Below, in pieces: positions 5,665 to 15,376 of a DNA stretch of 32,597 nt. Location: positions 1 to 32,597 of the forward strand of contig JAFPVP010000085.1 of NCBI GenBank assembly GCA_017412925.1, in the 5' to 3' direction. Source of the stretch: Selenomonadaceae bacterium. GTDB lineage: Bacteria > Bacillota > Negativicutes > Selenomonadales > Selenomonadaceae. A program made the translations under genes and the position numbers. Numbering within the stretch: the first letter of the stretch is position 1; the number at the start of each line of letters is the position of its first letter. Below the pieces are notes generated by a model, which worked only from the letters and a program-made list of their open reading frames with translations, did not search any database and was not told where the DNA came from.

Positions 5665-6656
5665 TTTAAATCAGTCTCCTTTGTATTTCGTTCTTTCGGC
5701 GCGAATTGCGGCTTGTAAATCATTTTTTTGCCGTCAATCTCGTCGACAAGATAAATTGGGCGTTGTTTGCTTTCGTGGAAGATTTGCCCGATATATTCTC
5801 CGATAATCCCCAGCGATAAAATTTGAATGCCGCCGAGGAATAACATCACGGTTATCAGCGTCGGGTAGCCCGCGACCGGATCTCCGTACAAAAGTGCCAT
5901 CGTCAAAACAAAAATCATGTAGAGCATTGCGACGAGCGAAATTGTTATTCCTGTGAACGTCATCAATCTGAGCGGCGCGGTCGTGAACGACGTCATGCCC
6001 TTCATTGCCAGATTGAACAGCGCGAAATAATTCCACGTCGTCTTTCCGGCGGCTCGCGGCTGCACTTCAAACGGAATTTCTTTTTTGTGGTAGCCTACCC
6101 ACGTAAATAATCCCTTCGTGAACCGCTGATTTTCCCGCATGAGTTTTAACGCCTCGATACACCTTCTGTCAAGCAGACGGAAATCGCCAACGTCGCGCTG
6201 CATTTCGTAGGACGTGGAAAATTTTTTCATGACGGCGTAGAAAAGATTTGCGCAACTGCGTTTCAACCAAGTTTCGCCGGCTCGGTCGACGCGCTTAGCG
6301 CAAACATCGTCATAGCCCTCACGCCAAAATTTTATCATCTCGGAAATTTTTTCGGGCGGGTGCTGAAGGTCGGCGTCCATGATAATCACGGCGTCTCCGT
6401 CGGCGTAGTCAATGCCCGCCATCATTGCCGATTCCTTCCCGAAATTGCGCGACAGGCTGATATAAGTCACGTCGTCGTGAGCGGCAGAAATTTTGCGGAG
6501 TTTATCCAAAGTGGCGTCGCGGCTGCCGTCGTTGACGAAAATATAATTGAAGTGGCAGTTGGAAATTTTTTCAACGTGCGCCTGCACCGCCGGATAAAAC
6601 ATGTCGATAACTTCTTCCTCGTTGTAGCAAGGAACTACGATTGTAATTTTGTCCAT
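5661..6656 (-). CDS. Polyprenyl-phosphate glycosyltransferase, GtrB/ArnC/DPM1-like
   Basis: The 331-residue product is a GT2 enzyme: N-terminal ITIVVPCYNEEEVID, a DAD metal motif in IIMDADLQHPPEK (about residues 92-104), and two C-terminal membrane helices (about 232-258 and 268-295) followed by a basic tail. Such enzymes load a sugar onto undecaprenyl phosphate on the cytoplasmic side for later transfer to surface polymers or lipids. The exact sugar cannot be read. It is the first gene of the operon with serA and comEA. Start ATG 6656 follows AAAGGGGAAGG. No flippase or acceptor transferase is adjacent. Confidence 0.88.
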   Translation of the reverse strand: MDKITIVVPCYNEEEVIDMFYPAVQAHVEKISNCHFNYIFVNDGSRDATLDKLRKISAAHDDVTYISLSRNFGKESAMMAGIDYADGDAVIIMDADLQHPPEKISEMIKFWREGYDDVCAKRVDRAGETWLKRSCANLFYAVMKKFSTSYEMQRDVGDFRLLDRRCIEALKLMRENQRFTKGLFTWVGYHKKEIPFEVQPRAAGKTTWNYFALFNLAMKGMTSFTTAPLRLMTFTGITISLVAMLYMIFVLTMALLYGDPVAGYPTLITVMLFLGGIQILSLGIIGEYIGQIFHESKQRPIYLVDEIDGKKMIYKPQFAPKERNTKETDLK

Positions 6657-6692
6657 GCCTTCCCCTTTAAAGTTGATAAATATTCAAAGCCG

Positions 6693-6721
6693 TATATACC
6701 ACAACAAAAAATTTTTTGCAA
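6693..6721 (-). promoter_or_regulatory. Promoter of the glycosyltransferase-serA-comEA operon
   Basis: On the - strand TTGCAA (6721-6716), 17-base spacer, TATATA (6698-6693), about 37 bases before the start codon. It diverges from the codY promoter. Confidence 0.75.
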
Positions 6722-6752
6722 TAAAAGTTGTGTCTGTAGTAAAATCGCATAA

Positions 6753-6767
6753 AAGATTCTGAAAATT
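6753..6767. promoter_or_regulatory. Probable CodY box upstream of codY
   Basis: The 15-mer aagattctgaaaatt agrees at 13 of 15 positions with the Gram-positive CodY consensus AATTTTCWGAAAATT. It ends 3 bases before the codY -35 box and 32 bases beyond the divergent -35 box, so it could allow CodY to control itself and the serA operon. Confidence 0.6.
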
Positions 6768-6770
6768 AAT

Positions 6771-6801
6771 TTGACATTATTAAAAAACGTGTTAGTATAA
6801 A
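6771..6801 (+). promoter_or_regulatory. codY promoter
   Basis: TTGACA (6771-6776) with TATAAA at 6796-6801; the spacer is 19 bases, or 18 if GTATAA is used. It implies a leader RNA of about 110 bases. Confidence 0.65.
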
Positions 6802-6827
6802 CGTAGGATATTGAGCAACGCCAAATT

Positions 6828-6900
6828 CAGCTGTCAGTTGTAGCTTTCAGCTGTCAGGGAAAAATCCTAACAGCTAACAGCTAACAGCTATCAGCTAACA
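6828..6900. repeat. Heptamer repeats forming an imperfect hairpin in the codY leader
   Basis: The right arm is AACAGCT repeated three times, then ATCAGCT and AACA, period 7. The left arm holds the complementary heptamers AGCTGTC, AGCTTTC, AGCTGTC. The arms can pair around gaaaaat. It resembles the short tandem heptamer repeats known from cyanobacterial intergenic DNA; here it lies between promoter and start codon of codY. Confidence 0.7.
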
Positions 6901-6916
6901 AAGGGGAGTTTTAGAT

Positions 6917-7675
6917 ATGACGCTTTTGGAGAAAACGAGGAAAATTAACAAGCTGCTCCAGCGTTCCGAAAATGTGGAGTACGATGGGATTTCGCGTGTC
7001 CTGGGCAATGTCCTTGAGGCGAGTATTTACATCGCGGGCAAAGACGGGACGCTCTACGGCTACGCGCTTATCGACGACGAAGAGAGCAATTCGGGTGTCA
7101 GCGACGTTATCAGCAAGGGAAAATTTCCCGCGCCCTACGTCAAGTGGCTCAATCGTTTCGACGACACTCAGACGAACCCGAAAAGCTACACCGATAAAGC
7201 CGGCGACGCGCCTTTGGGCGGGAAAAATTTTGCTATCGTCCCGATTTACGGCGTGGGCAGCAGGATTGCCACGCTGATTATCGCCCGCCAAGAAGGTTCT
7301 TTCACCGATGACGACCTGCTTTTGGCGGAATATGGCGCGACGGTTGTCGGCATGGAAATTTTGCGCGACCGCTCCGAGAAAATTGAATTGGAAGCGCGCA
7401 AGAAAGCGACCGTTCAAATTGCGCTGGCGACTCTTAGCTATTCGGAGGCGGAGGCGGCGATAAATATTTTGGGCGAACTCGACGGCAATGAAGGACTCCT
7501 CGTCGCCTCGAAAATCGCTGACCGCGTCGGCATCACTCGCTCGGTTATCGTCAACGCCCTGCGCAAATTTGAATCAGCCGGCGTTATCGAATCGAAATCG
7601 CTCGGCATGAAGGGCACCTACATTAAAATCAAAAACGAATATTTGATGGACGAAGTGCAAAAGCTTCACAGATAA
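6917..7675 (+). CDS. codY: GTP/branched-chain amino acid-sensing repressor CodY
   Basis: The 252-residue product matches CodY over its length: N-terminal GAF-type sensor (MTLLEKTRKINKLLQ to about residue 155), then linker helix and winged HTH. AEYGATVVGMEILRD and NEGLLVASKIADRVGITRSV, then SLGMKGTYIK, are near-identical to Bacillus CodY. In Firmicutes it represses nutrient-scavenging genes when branched-chain amino acids and GTP are plentiful. It stands alone rather than with clpYQ/xerC as in Bacillus. Start ATG 6917 follows AAAGGGGAG. The near-identical recognition helix supports use of the standard CodY box at 6753. Confidence 0.96.
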   Translation: MTLLEKTRKINKLLQRSENVEYDGISRVLGNVLEASIYIAGKDGTLYGYALIDDEESNSGVSDVISKGKFPAPYVKWLNRFDDTQTNPKSYTDKAGDAPLGGKNFAIVPIYGVGSRIATLIIARQEGSFTDDDLLLAEYGATVVGMEILRDRSEKIELEARKKATVQIALATLSYSEAEAAINILGELDGNEGLLVASKIADRVGITRSVIVNALRKFESAGVIESKSLGMKGTYIKIKNEYLMDEVQKLHR

Positions 7676-7690
7676 AAATTTTCAGCGGAA

Positions 7691-7731
7691 AAAAAATCCC
7701 CGTCACTCACGGCGGGGAAATTTTTTTTTTT
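7691..7731 (+). terminator. codY terminator
   Basis: CCCCG and CGGGG arms with an A-run before and a long T-run after. A near-identical stem is reused after the RTX gene at 9842-9889. Confidence 0.85.
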
Positions 7732-7750
7732 AGAAAAGGGCGTTTCGGAA

Positions 7751-7780
7751 TTGACAAAAAAAAAAAACAATTATTATAAT
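7751..7780 (+). promoter_or_regulatory. Strong promoter of the RTX-repeat gene
   Basis: Consensus TTGACA (7751-7756) and TATAAT (7775-7780) with an A-rich 18-base spacer, followed by AAGGAGGTGA just before the start. This predicts high expression. Confidence 0.85.
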
Positions 7781-7815
7781 GCACGGGACAAAAATTTTTT
7801 TAAGGAGGTGATTTT

Positions 7816-9828
7816 ATGTCGACACCGGTTGGAATCATCAAGAAATTTGTTGACACGCTGACCAAGACGAAAAAGACGGGCACCGCCGCCGCCGATGAAG
7901 CTTTTAAAGCCGTTGGAGCAAAAAGTTACAGCGCATTCAAATCGAAGTTCAACACCGATAAGGCATCAATTAACTTAATGGATGATTTTCTGAAAGAAAA
8001 ATGCGACATTCGGCTCAACAATGACGATACGGGCGCGATTACAGGTTCGGACGCGGGCGGCGATACCGTCAAGACAGATGAATCTATCGTGCCCGAAACC
8101 GCCAAAGCCAAAAATCCCACCTCCGCTGAGTATAAATCCTTCACAAAGGGCGGAGTCACTTTCAATATCGACTATGACGAGGTCGACGACGACGAAGCAG
8201 AAGAGCTTGATGATTTTGGCTACAGTGCCGCGACTTATTTGGCTAAACAAAAACTCGTCGTGAAGAATTTGTATAACTGGTGGATTCCCGAAGCCTTAAG
8301 TCTTATCAATGAATCATTCGGCGACAAATTCACCGACAAGCTCGCCAATATCTACAAATTCGACATAAAGTTTGAAGATGACGGTAGTGAATCTCCCGTA
8401 GAACTCGATTTTGATTATAACAACGGTTACGCTTTTGAAGTAACTTTGCGAATTGACCCGAAGCAACTTTACACCATCACTGCCAACGACAAGAACGGCA
8501 AACTTCCCTCCAATAACGACGGCGGCTACTGGGTTGTCAGCGATTCTTATGCCGATAATTGGGCTGATGCTCCGTCGGCACCGTTCACGAATTATCTCGA
8601 CAGGCTGATTCTTCAATCTATGGCGGAAGTTGCGTTGAAATCGAATATTCCCAACTTTAACAAGTTGCCGCTCGGAATAAGGAGCGGGCTTATCGAACTT
8701 GTCGGCGGCTACGACTCCGGCATCGGCGGCGACTCGAATTTTGATTATGACTTCTATCAGTACAATGATATTGATTATGACGGCATGGGTTACACTACGC
8801 TCCGCTACCTCGCCAAGCAATATTCGGACGGAATGCCCGACGGTCTCTCTTACAATGCAAAGAAAACTGTTTTGACTGCCACGACGGAGTTCACGGGTAG
8901 CGCGATTGATTTGGCGGATTTTGCTAGCACCGTTAAAAATGTCAACGCTTCGGCACTCAAGAAGGGCATTAAAATCACGGGCAACGCGCTGGCAAATTCA
9001 ATCGTCGGTGGCGCGGGAGCTGACAGCTTGAACGGCGGCGCAGGTAACGACACGCTGAAGGGCGGCAAGGGCAACGACGTTTTCATTTACACGGCGGGCA
9101 AGGACGTTATCGCTGACTACGCGACGGGCGACAAAATTTCTATCGGCGCGGCAATTTCTAAGGCGACACTTGACGGCTCCGATGTAATTTTCACGATTGG
9201 CAAGGGCACGTTGACTGTTAAGAACGGCAAAGATAAAACGCTCAGCATGATTGATTCCAAGGGCAAAGGCTTCGATACGGTTGTCAGCGGCACGACGACT
9301 TTAACGATTAATAACAAGACGACTTCGCCCGTAACACTTGCCGCAGATGTCGGAACTGCAGACGCCTCCAAACGCACTAAGGACGCAAAAATTATCGGCA
9401 ACAAATCCGACAACGTGATTTTGGGCGGCAGCAAGAACGATATAATTTACGGCGAGGGCGGCAACGATTCGATTATCGGCAACAAGGGCAACGATAAAAT
9501 TTACGGCGGCTACGGCGCGGACACACTCAAAGGCGGCGCGGGCAATGACACTTTGATTGGCGGCGCGGGCAACGATTCACTTTGGGGCGACGCCGGCGCG
9601 GACGTTTTCATTTACTCTTCGGGCGGCGGCAAAGATGTTATCTTCGGCTTCGACAACAAGGACACCTTGACGCTCGACACTTTGGATTTCACGGCGACTT
9701 ATAAAAATTCTGCCGTCACGCTCAAGTTTGAAGACGGCTCAATTACTCTTAAAAATTACACGGCGACGACTTTTAACATTAACGACGAAACCTATCAAAT
9801 TAAATCCAACAAGTTCGTTAAAAAATAA
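7816..9828 (+). CDS. Large acidic RTX-repeat (hemolysin-type calcium-binding) protein
   Basis: The 670-residue product starts at ATG 7816 behind a full anti-16S site. There is no N-terminal signal peptide. Two blocks of GGxGxDxLx nonapeptides lie at about residues 392-435 and 524-608, for example GGAGNDTLKGGKGNDVF; these bind calcium and mark type I (ABC) secretion in known families. Residues 100-350 contain two GYxxxxYLAKQ segments and the stretch AEVALKSNIPNFNKLP followed by IELVGGYD. The latter resembles the HExxH...E region of putative secreted gluzincin-like proteins of Negativicutes, but no HExxH is present, so a peptidase activity is unlikely. Single-gene unit; no secretion genes nearby. 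Surface or S-layer-like roles are possible. Confidence 0.8.
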   Translation: MSTPVGIIKKFVDTLTKTKKTGTAAADEAFKAVGAKSYSAFKSKFNTDKASINLMDDFLKEKCDIRLNNDDTGAITGSDAGGDTVKTDESIVPETAKAKNPTSAEYKSFTKGGVTFNIDYDEVDDDEAEELDDFGYSAATYLAKQKLVVKNLYNWWIPEALSLINESFGDKFTDKLANIYKFDIKFEDDGSESPVELDFDYNNGYAFEVTLRIDPKQLYTITANDKNGKLPSNNDGGYWVVSDSYADNWADAPSAPFTNYLDRLILQSMAEVALKSNIPNFNKLPLGIRSGLIELVGGYDSGIGGDSNFDYDFYQYNDIDYDGMGYTTLRYLAKQYSDGMPDGLSYNAKKTVLTATTEFTGSAIDLADFASTVKNVNASALKKGIKITGNALANSIVGGAGADSLNGGAGNDTLKGGKGNDVFIYTAGKDVIADYATGDKISIGAAISKATLDGSDVIFTIGKGTLTVKNGKDKTLSMIDSKGKGFDTVVSGTTTLTINNKTTSPVTLAADVGTADASKRTKDAKIIGNKSDNVILGGSKNDIIYGEGGNDSIIGNKGNDKIYGGYGADTLKGGAGNDTLIGGAGNDSLWGDAGADVFIYSSGGGKDVIFGFDNKDTLTLDTLDFTATYKNSAVTLKFEDGSITLKNYTATTFNINDETYQIKSNKFVKK

Positions 9829-9841
9829 ATCTGCGCGGCAA

Positions 9842-9889
9842 CAAAAATCCCCGTCACTCACTGCGAGCGGCGGGGAAAATTTTTTTTTA
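9842..9889. terminator. Bidirectional terminator between RTX gene and mscL
   Basis: CCCCG/CGGGG arms with a longer loop, A-rich before and T-run after; it lies between convergent genes and can serve both. Confidence 0.8.
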
Positions 9890-9899
9890 TGGCTAGAAA

Positions 9900-10337
9900 C
9901 TATTTGCCCTTGATGTCGGAGGCGCAATGCGGACACTTTGTCGCGTCGTCGGCAACAACTTCACGGCAGAAGGGGCACTTGCGCGGGTCGGGCGGCGGAG
10001 GAGGTGGTGCCGGCATAAAGCGATTTACCTGTTTTATGAGGATAAAAATTGCGAGTGCGACAATGAGGAAATCCAAGCACACGTTGAGGAATGCGCCGTA
10101 TGCTATGATTGGAGCACCTGCCTCCTTGGCGGCGGCAAATGATTCGTATTCAACACCCGACAAATTGATGTAAAAATTCGAGAAATCCACTTTTCCGAGA
10201 AGGAGTCCGAGCGGAGGCATGATAATATCTGAGGTGAACGACGAAACAATTTTTCCAAAAGCTCCGCCGATGATGACGCCCACGGCGAGATCCAAAACAT
10301 TGCCCCGAAGGGCGAACTTCTTAAATTCTTCTATCAA
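9900..10337 (-). CDS. mscL: Large-conductance mechanosensitive channel with C-terminal zinc ribbon
   Basis: The 145-residue product has the MscL signature start [22 protein letters not shown]1 (about 15-40) and TM2 (about 78-103). It forms a pentameric pore releasing solutes at hypo-osmotic shock. After a seven-proline linker (about 108-116) it ends in a C4 zinc ribbon: CPFC then CPHC (residues about 120-138), instead of the usual helical bundle alone. The start is TTG (10337), 9 bases after AAGGAG. It is a single gene ending at a shared terminator. Confidence 0.93.
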   Translation of the reverse strand: MIEEFKKFALRGNVLDLAVGVIIGGAFGKIVSSFTSDIIMPPLGLLLGKVDFSNFYINLSGVEYESFAAAKEAGAPIIAYGAFLNVCLDFLIVALAIFILIKQVNRFMPAPPPPPPDPRKCPFCREVVADDATKCPHCASDIKGK

Positions 10338-10350
10338 AACTATTCACTCC

Positions 10351-10379
10351 TTGCAAAAATTTATCCTCTCTGATAAAAT
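10351..10379 (+). promoter_or_regulatory. Promoter of the GIY-YIG gene
   Basis: TTGCAA (10351-10356), 17-base spacer, TAAAAT (10374-10379), about 48 bases before the start codon. Confidence 0.65.
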
Positions 10380-11269
10380 GCGTTCGTCAAAAAACATTCA
10401 CACGTTCTCAGAAAGGAGTTCTACGTATGAATCATAACAAAAACGAAGCTGAAAGTCAAACGCCTCCTCTTTTTTCCGTTTACGTTATCTGGTGCAGACA
10501 AACCAACATGCATTACGTCGGCGTCACAGGTCAGGAAAGCGTATATAAACGCATTCGTCAGCACAGTCGCGGCAAGCAATTTGTCGACCGTGAAATCCAG
10601 CACATCGGCTGGGAAGGAAATTTTGACTGGTGGATTGTCGAAGAGCGCGTTCCGTCGAATCTTATCAGCGAATGCGAGCAACGATGGATAAAGTTTTTCG
10701 ACTGCGTACACCCAAAAGGTTACAACAAAACCATAGGCGGAATAAAGCTTTTCAGGCATTCTGAAGAAACAAAAGCCCAAATGCGTAGCAGACGTCACAC
10801 CGAGGAAGAAAAAGCCAATATTAGTAAAAAAATGACCGGCAGAAAGCTCACCGAAGAACACAAAGCTAAACTGGGCAAATTGCACTCTGGCAAAAAGCTC
10901 ACCGAGGAGCATAAAGCTAAACTTCGTGCGAAGGCTTTTGCAAGAAATATGAGCGGTGAGCGTCACCCAATGTACGGAAAACATCATACGGAAGAATCCA
11001 TAGAAGCAATGCGTCAAGCACATCTTGGCAACAGTGCGCATAAAGGTAAGCATCACACAGAGGAAACAAAAACAATTTTACGCGAAAAAGCTCTTACTAG
11101 AGATGTGAGCAGTGAAAATAACCCAATGTATGGCAAACATCATACAGAAGAAGCAATCGCCAAAATACGAGCAAAAGCTTTAGCAAGATACGCCGCAAAA
11201 AGAGCCGCTAAAGCCGTCGCTAAAGAAAATCTTGCCGCTGCCAATTCGACGCCGACGAGCCTATCGACT

Positions 11270-12984
<1,715 letters not shown>

Positions 12985-12999
12985 GGGGGAAAAATTCAA

Positions 13000-13557
13000 A
13001 TGACTAAAGACGTTATCAAATCGGCGGAAGACCGGCTCGGCAAAACTTTAGACGGCTTGAAGAAAGAATACGGCACACTCCGCGCTGGACGCGCCGCACC
13101 CAGCTTGCTCGATAAAGTCATGGTTGATTATTACGGCACGGCGACGCCCGTCAACCAAATCGCAAATGTTACAGTCCCCGAACCGCGCATGATTATGATT
13201 AAGCCCTACGACAGAAATTCGCTTAAAGACATTGAACGCGCCATTCAAAAGAGCGACCTCGGCTTGACGCCCAACAACGACGGCACGATGATTCGCTTGC
13301 AAATTCCTCAGCCCACGCAGGAACGCCGCAAAGAACTCGTTAAAGTCGTCAGCAAGAAGGCGGAGGAAGCCAAAGTTGCCATGCGCAATATCCGCCGCGA
13401 CGCCAACGAATCGATTAAAAAGTTGGAAAAGGGCAAGCAGATAACCGAGGACGACCGCAAAGACGCGCAGGAAGAAATGCAAAAACTTTTGGACAAGTAT
13501 ATTAAGCTCGTCGACGGCGCACGGGCAACCAAAGAAAAAGAAGTTATGGAAGTTTAA
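13000..13557 (+). CDS. frr: Ribosome recycling factor
   Basis: The 185-residue product has the exact family length and the conserved segments GTLRAGRAAPSLLDKV, IANVTVPEPRMIMIKPYD and ERRKELVKVVSKKAEEAK. With EF-G it splits the post-termination ribosome. It lies 15 bases after pyrH, with RBS AAGGGGGA, and is followed 3 bases later by uppS. Confidence 0.97.
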   Translation: MTKDVIKSAEDRLGKTLDGLKKEYGTLRAGRAAPSLLDKVMVDYYGTATPVNQIANVTVPEPRMIMIKPYDRNSLKDIERAIQKSDLGLTPNNDGTMIRLQIPQPTQERRKELVKVVSKKAEEAKVAMRNIRRDANESIKKLEKGKQITEDDRKDAQEEMQKLLDKYIKLVDGARATKEKEVMEV

Positions 13558-13560
13558 ATT

Positions 13561-14307
13561 ATGTGGGAAAGCGACGGCGGCTTGCTTGCGCGAGTCGATA
13601 AAGCCAAAATGCCGCGACACGTGGCGATAATAATGGACGGCAACGGACGTTGGGCAAGTTACCGCGGGCTTTTGCGGAGCGCGGGGCATACCGCCGGCGT
13701 CAAGACCCTCAAAAATATTTTAAAAACGGCGGTCAACCTCAAGCTTGAGGCTTTGACTGTCTACGCTTTTTCGACGGAAAATTGGAAACGACCTCATGCC
13801 GAGGTTGATTTTTTAATGCATTTGTTTTCGGAATATCTGGAGCGCGAGAAACTCGAAATGCACCAAAACAACGTCCGCATAAAATTTTTGGGGCGCACGG
13901 AGGATTTTGCTCCTTCCCTGCAAAAACTTATGCGCGATTCTGTTGAGCTGATGAAAAATAATACCGGCGTCAAGTTCAACGTGGCGGCAGATTACGGCGG
14001 ACAAGATGAAATTATCCGCGCCGCGCAGAAATTGGCTCGCCGTGTCAAAGCTGGCGAACTTTCGCCCGAAAATATTTCCACGCAGATGTTTGAAGACGAA
14101 TTGGACACGGCAGGTCAACCGCCCGTCGATTTGCTGATTAGGACGAGCGGCGATTTGCGCGTCAGCAATTTTTTGTTGTGGCAAGCCGCCTACGCCGAAT
14201 TTTGGTTCACCGACACGCCCTGGCCGGAGTTCACGCCCGAAGAATTTATCGACGCGCTGATTGACTTCGGCAAGAGAAATCGACGCTTCGGCGCACTTAA
14301 CACCTAG
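13561..14307 (+). CDS. uppS: Isoprenyl transferase (undecaprenyl diphosphate synthase)
   Basis: The 248-residue cis-prenyltransferase carries HVAIIMDGNGRWA with the catalytic Asp at residue 26, FSTENWKRP, and the C-terminal LLIRTSGDLRVSNFLLWQ. It builds the C55 lipid carrier used for peptidoglycan and surface sugars. ATG 13561 lies 3 bases after frr; its ribosome site is inside the end of frr. The family's usual NYGG is DYGG here, a mild change. In most genomes cdsA follows at once; here two glycosyltransferases intervene. Confidence 0.95.
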   Translation: MWESDGGLLARVDKAKMPRHVAIIMDGNGRWASYRGLLRSAGHTAGVKTLKNILKTAVNLKLEALTVYAFSTENWKRPHAEVDFLMHLFSEYLEREKLEMHQNNVRIKFLGRTEDFAPSLQKLMRDSVELMKNNTGVKFNVAADYGGQDEIIRAAQKLARRVKAGELSPENISTQMFEDELDTAGQPPVDLLIRTSGDLRVSNFLLWQAAYAEFWFTDTPWPEFTPEEFIDALIDFGKRNRRFGALNT

Positions 14308-14319
14308 GGAGGAATTTTT

Positions 14320-15366
14320 GTGGCAAGTACCCCTGCAATTTCCGTGATTATTCCGCTGTACGATGCTGAAGAACATTTAGCCGAATGCCTTAACAGCATC
14401 ATGGCGCAGACATTTAAAGATTTTGAAGTAATTTTAATCAATGACGGCTCGACCGACGGCAGCCGACAAATTGCCGACGATTACTTGGAACGATTCGGCG
14501 GTCGCTTGAAAATTTATGACCACGAGAAAAATTTGGGAGCCAGTGCCGCCCGCAACAAGGGGCTTATTCTTTCCCACGGTGAATATATTTTCTTCGCGGA
14601 TAGTGACGGCGTATTTAAAAGGACGGCTCTCGAAGAGCTGAACAATTTCGCAAAAGATTTCGATGCTGAAGTTGTCTATTGCGAAAGATTTCTTGAATCA
14701 GATGAAGCGGGCGAAAATATTCAGACGAAAGTTTCCACGGGATTTAAGAGCGTCGCTAAACCAAAGTTTGAGCCTGAAAATTTAGCGGAGCGATTGGAAT
14801 ATATTTCCATAGCTGGCTTTTTAGGAGTGACGTGGAATAAACTTGTCCGCCGCGATTTTCTGCTTGAGAAGGAACTCTTTTTCCTGAATTTGACTTCTTG
14901 CGAAGATTATATCTGGACTTTGGGGCTGTTTTTTTTCGCGAAAAAATTTTTGCGTGTCCCAAATGCAAACTACGTGCACCGTTTATCACAAAATTCAGTG
15001 GACGAATTGCCGCTTAGCCGTCAGAAGAGAACGATTTTAGGGCTTGATGCTGTGATTTTAGGCATTAAAACGCTTAATCAAATGATGAATAAAGTTGAAT
15101 TCCTTAAGGGAAATACTCCGTACCGCTACAGAATCTTGGAAAAGCTGTCCTTGAATACGTTTGAACGTCTAAGCGAAAACCAAAATACGCTGTATGTCCC
15201 TTCTTACTACATTTATTGGGCGATAAAAGATGAATTCGGCGATAAATTGGGCGAACAAGATGCTTTGATTTCTGTCTTGTGCAGTCTTATCGACAAATAT
15301 CAAAAGATTATCGAGGAAAAGGAAGAAAAGATTGCCGAACTTGAAGAGAAATTAAAAGCTAAATGA
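14320..15366 (+). CDS. GT2-family glycosyltransferase with C-terminal coiled coil
   Basis: The 348-residue product starts at GTG 14320 behind AGGGAGGA. The N-terminal GT-A domain reads ISVIIPLYDAEEHLAECLNS, INDGSTDGSRQIADDY and, at the metal site, FFADSDG, where the paralogues have D-x-D-D. The last 30 residues form a strongly charged coiled coil (KIIEEKEEKIAELEEKL). There is no membrane segment. It likely adds a sugar to a surface polysaccharide or glycoprotein, possibly flagellin given the chemotaxis genes nearby (inference). It is paralogous to the genes at 15377, 31563 and 32554 and is inserted between uppS and cdsA. Confidence 0.85.
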   Translation: MASTPAISVIIPLYDAEEHLAECLNSIMAQTFKDFEVILINDGSTDGSRQIADDYLERFGGRLKIYDHEKNLGASAARNKGLILSHGEYIFFADSDGVFKRTALEELNNFAKDFDAEVVYCERFLESDEAGENIQTKVSTGFKSVAKPKFEPENLAERLEYISIAGFLGVTWNKLVRRDFLLEKELFFLNLTSCEDYIWTLGLFFFAKKFLRVPNANYVHRLSQNSVDELPLSRQKRTILGLDAVILGIKTLNQMMNKVEFLKGNTPYRYRILEKLSLNTFERLSENQNTLYVPSYYIYWAIKDEFGDKLGEQDALISVLCSLIDKYQKIIEEKEEKIAELEEKLKAK

Positions 15367-15376
15367 GGAGAATTTT

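Noticed and set aside
5665..5700. T-box or riboswitch before serA
   Set aside because: serA overlaps the upstream gene by ATGA; there is no leader sequence.
6828..6900. CRISPR array
   Set aside because: Units are 7 bases with no spacers.
7673..7688. Second CodY box after codY (aattttcag half)
   Set aside because: Only about 10 of 15 positions agree and it lies in the 3' region.
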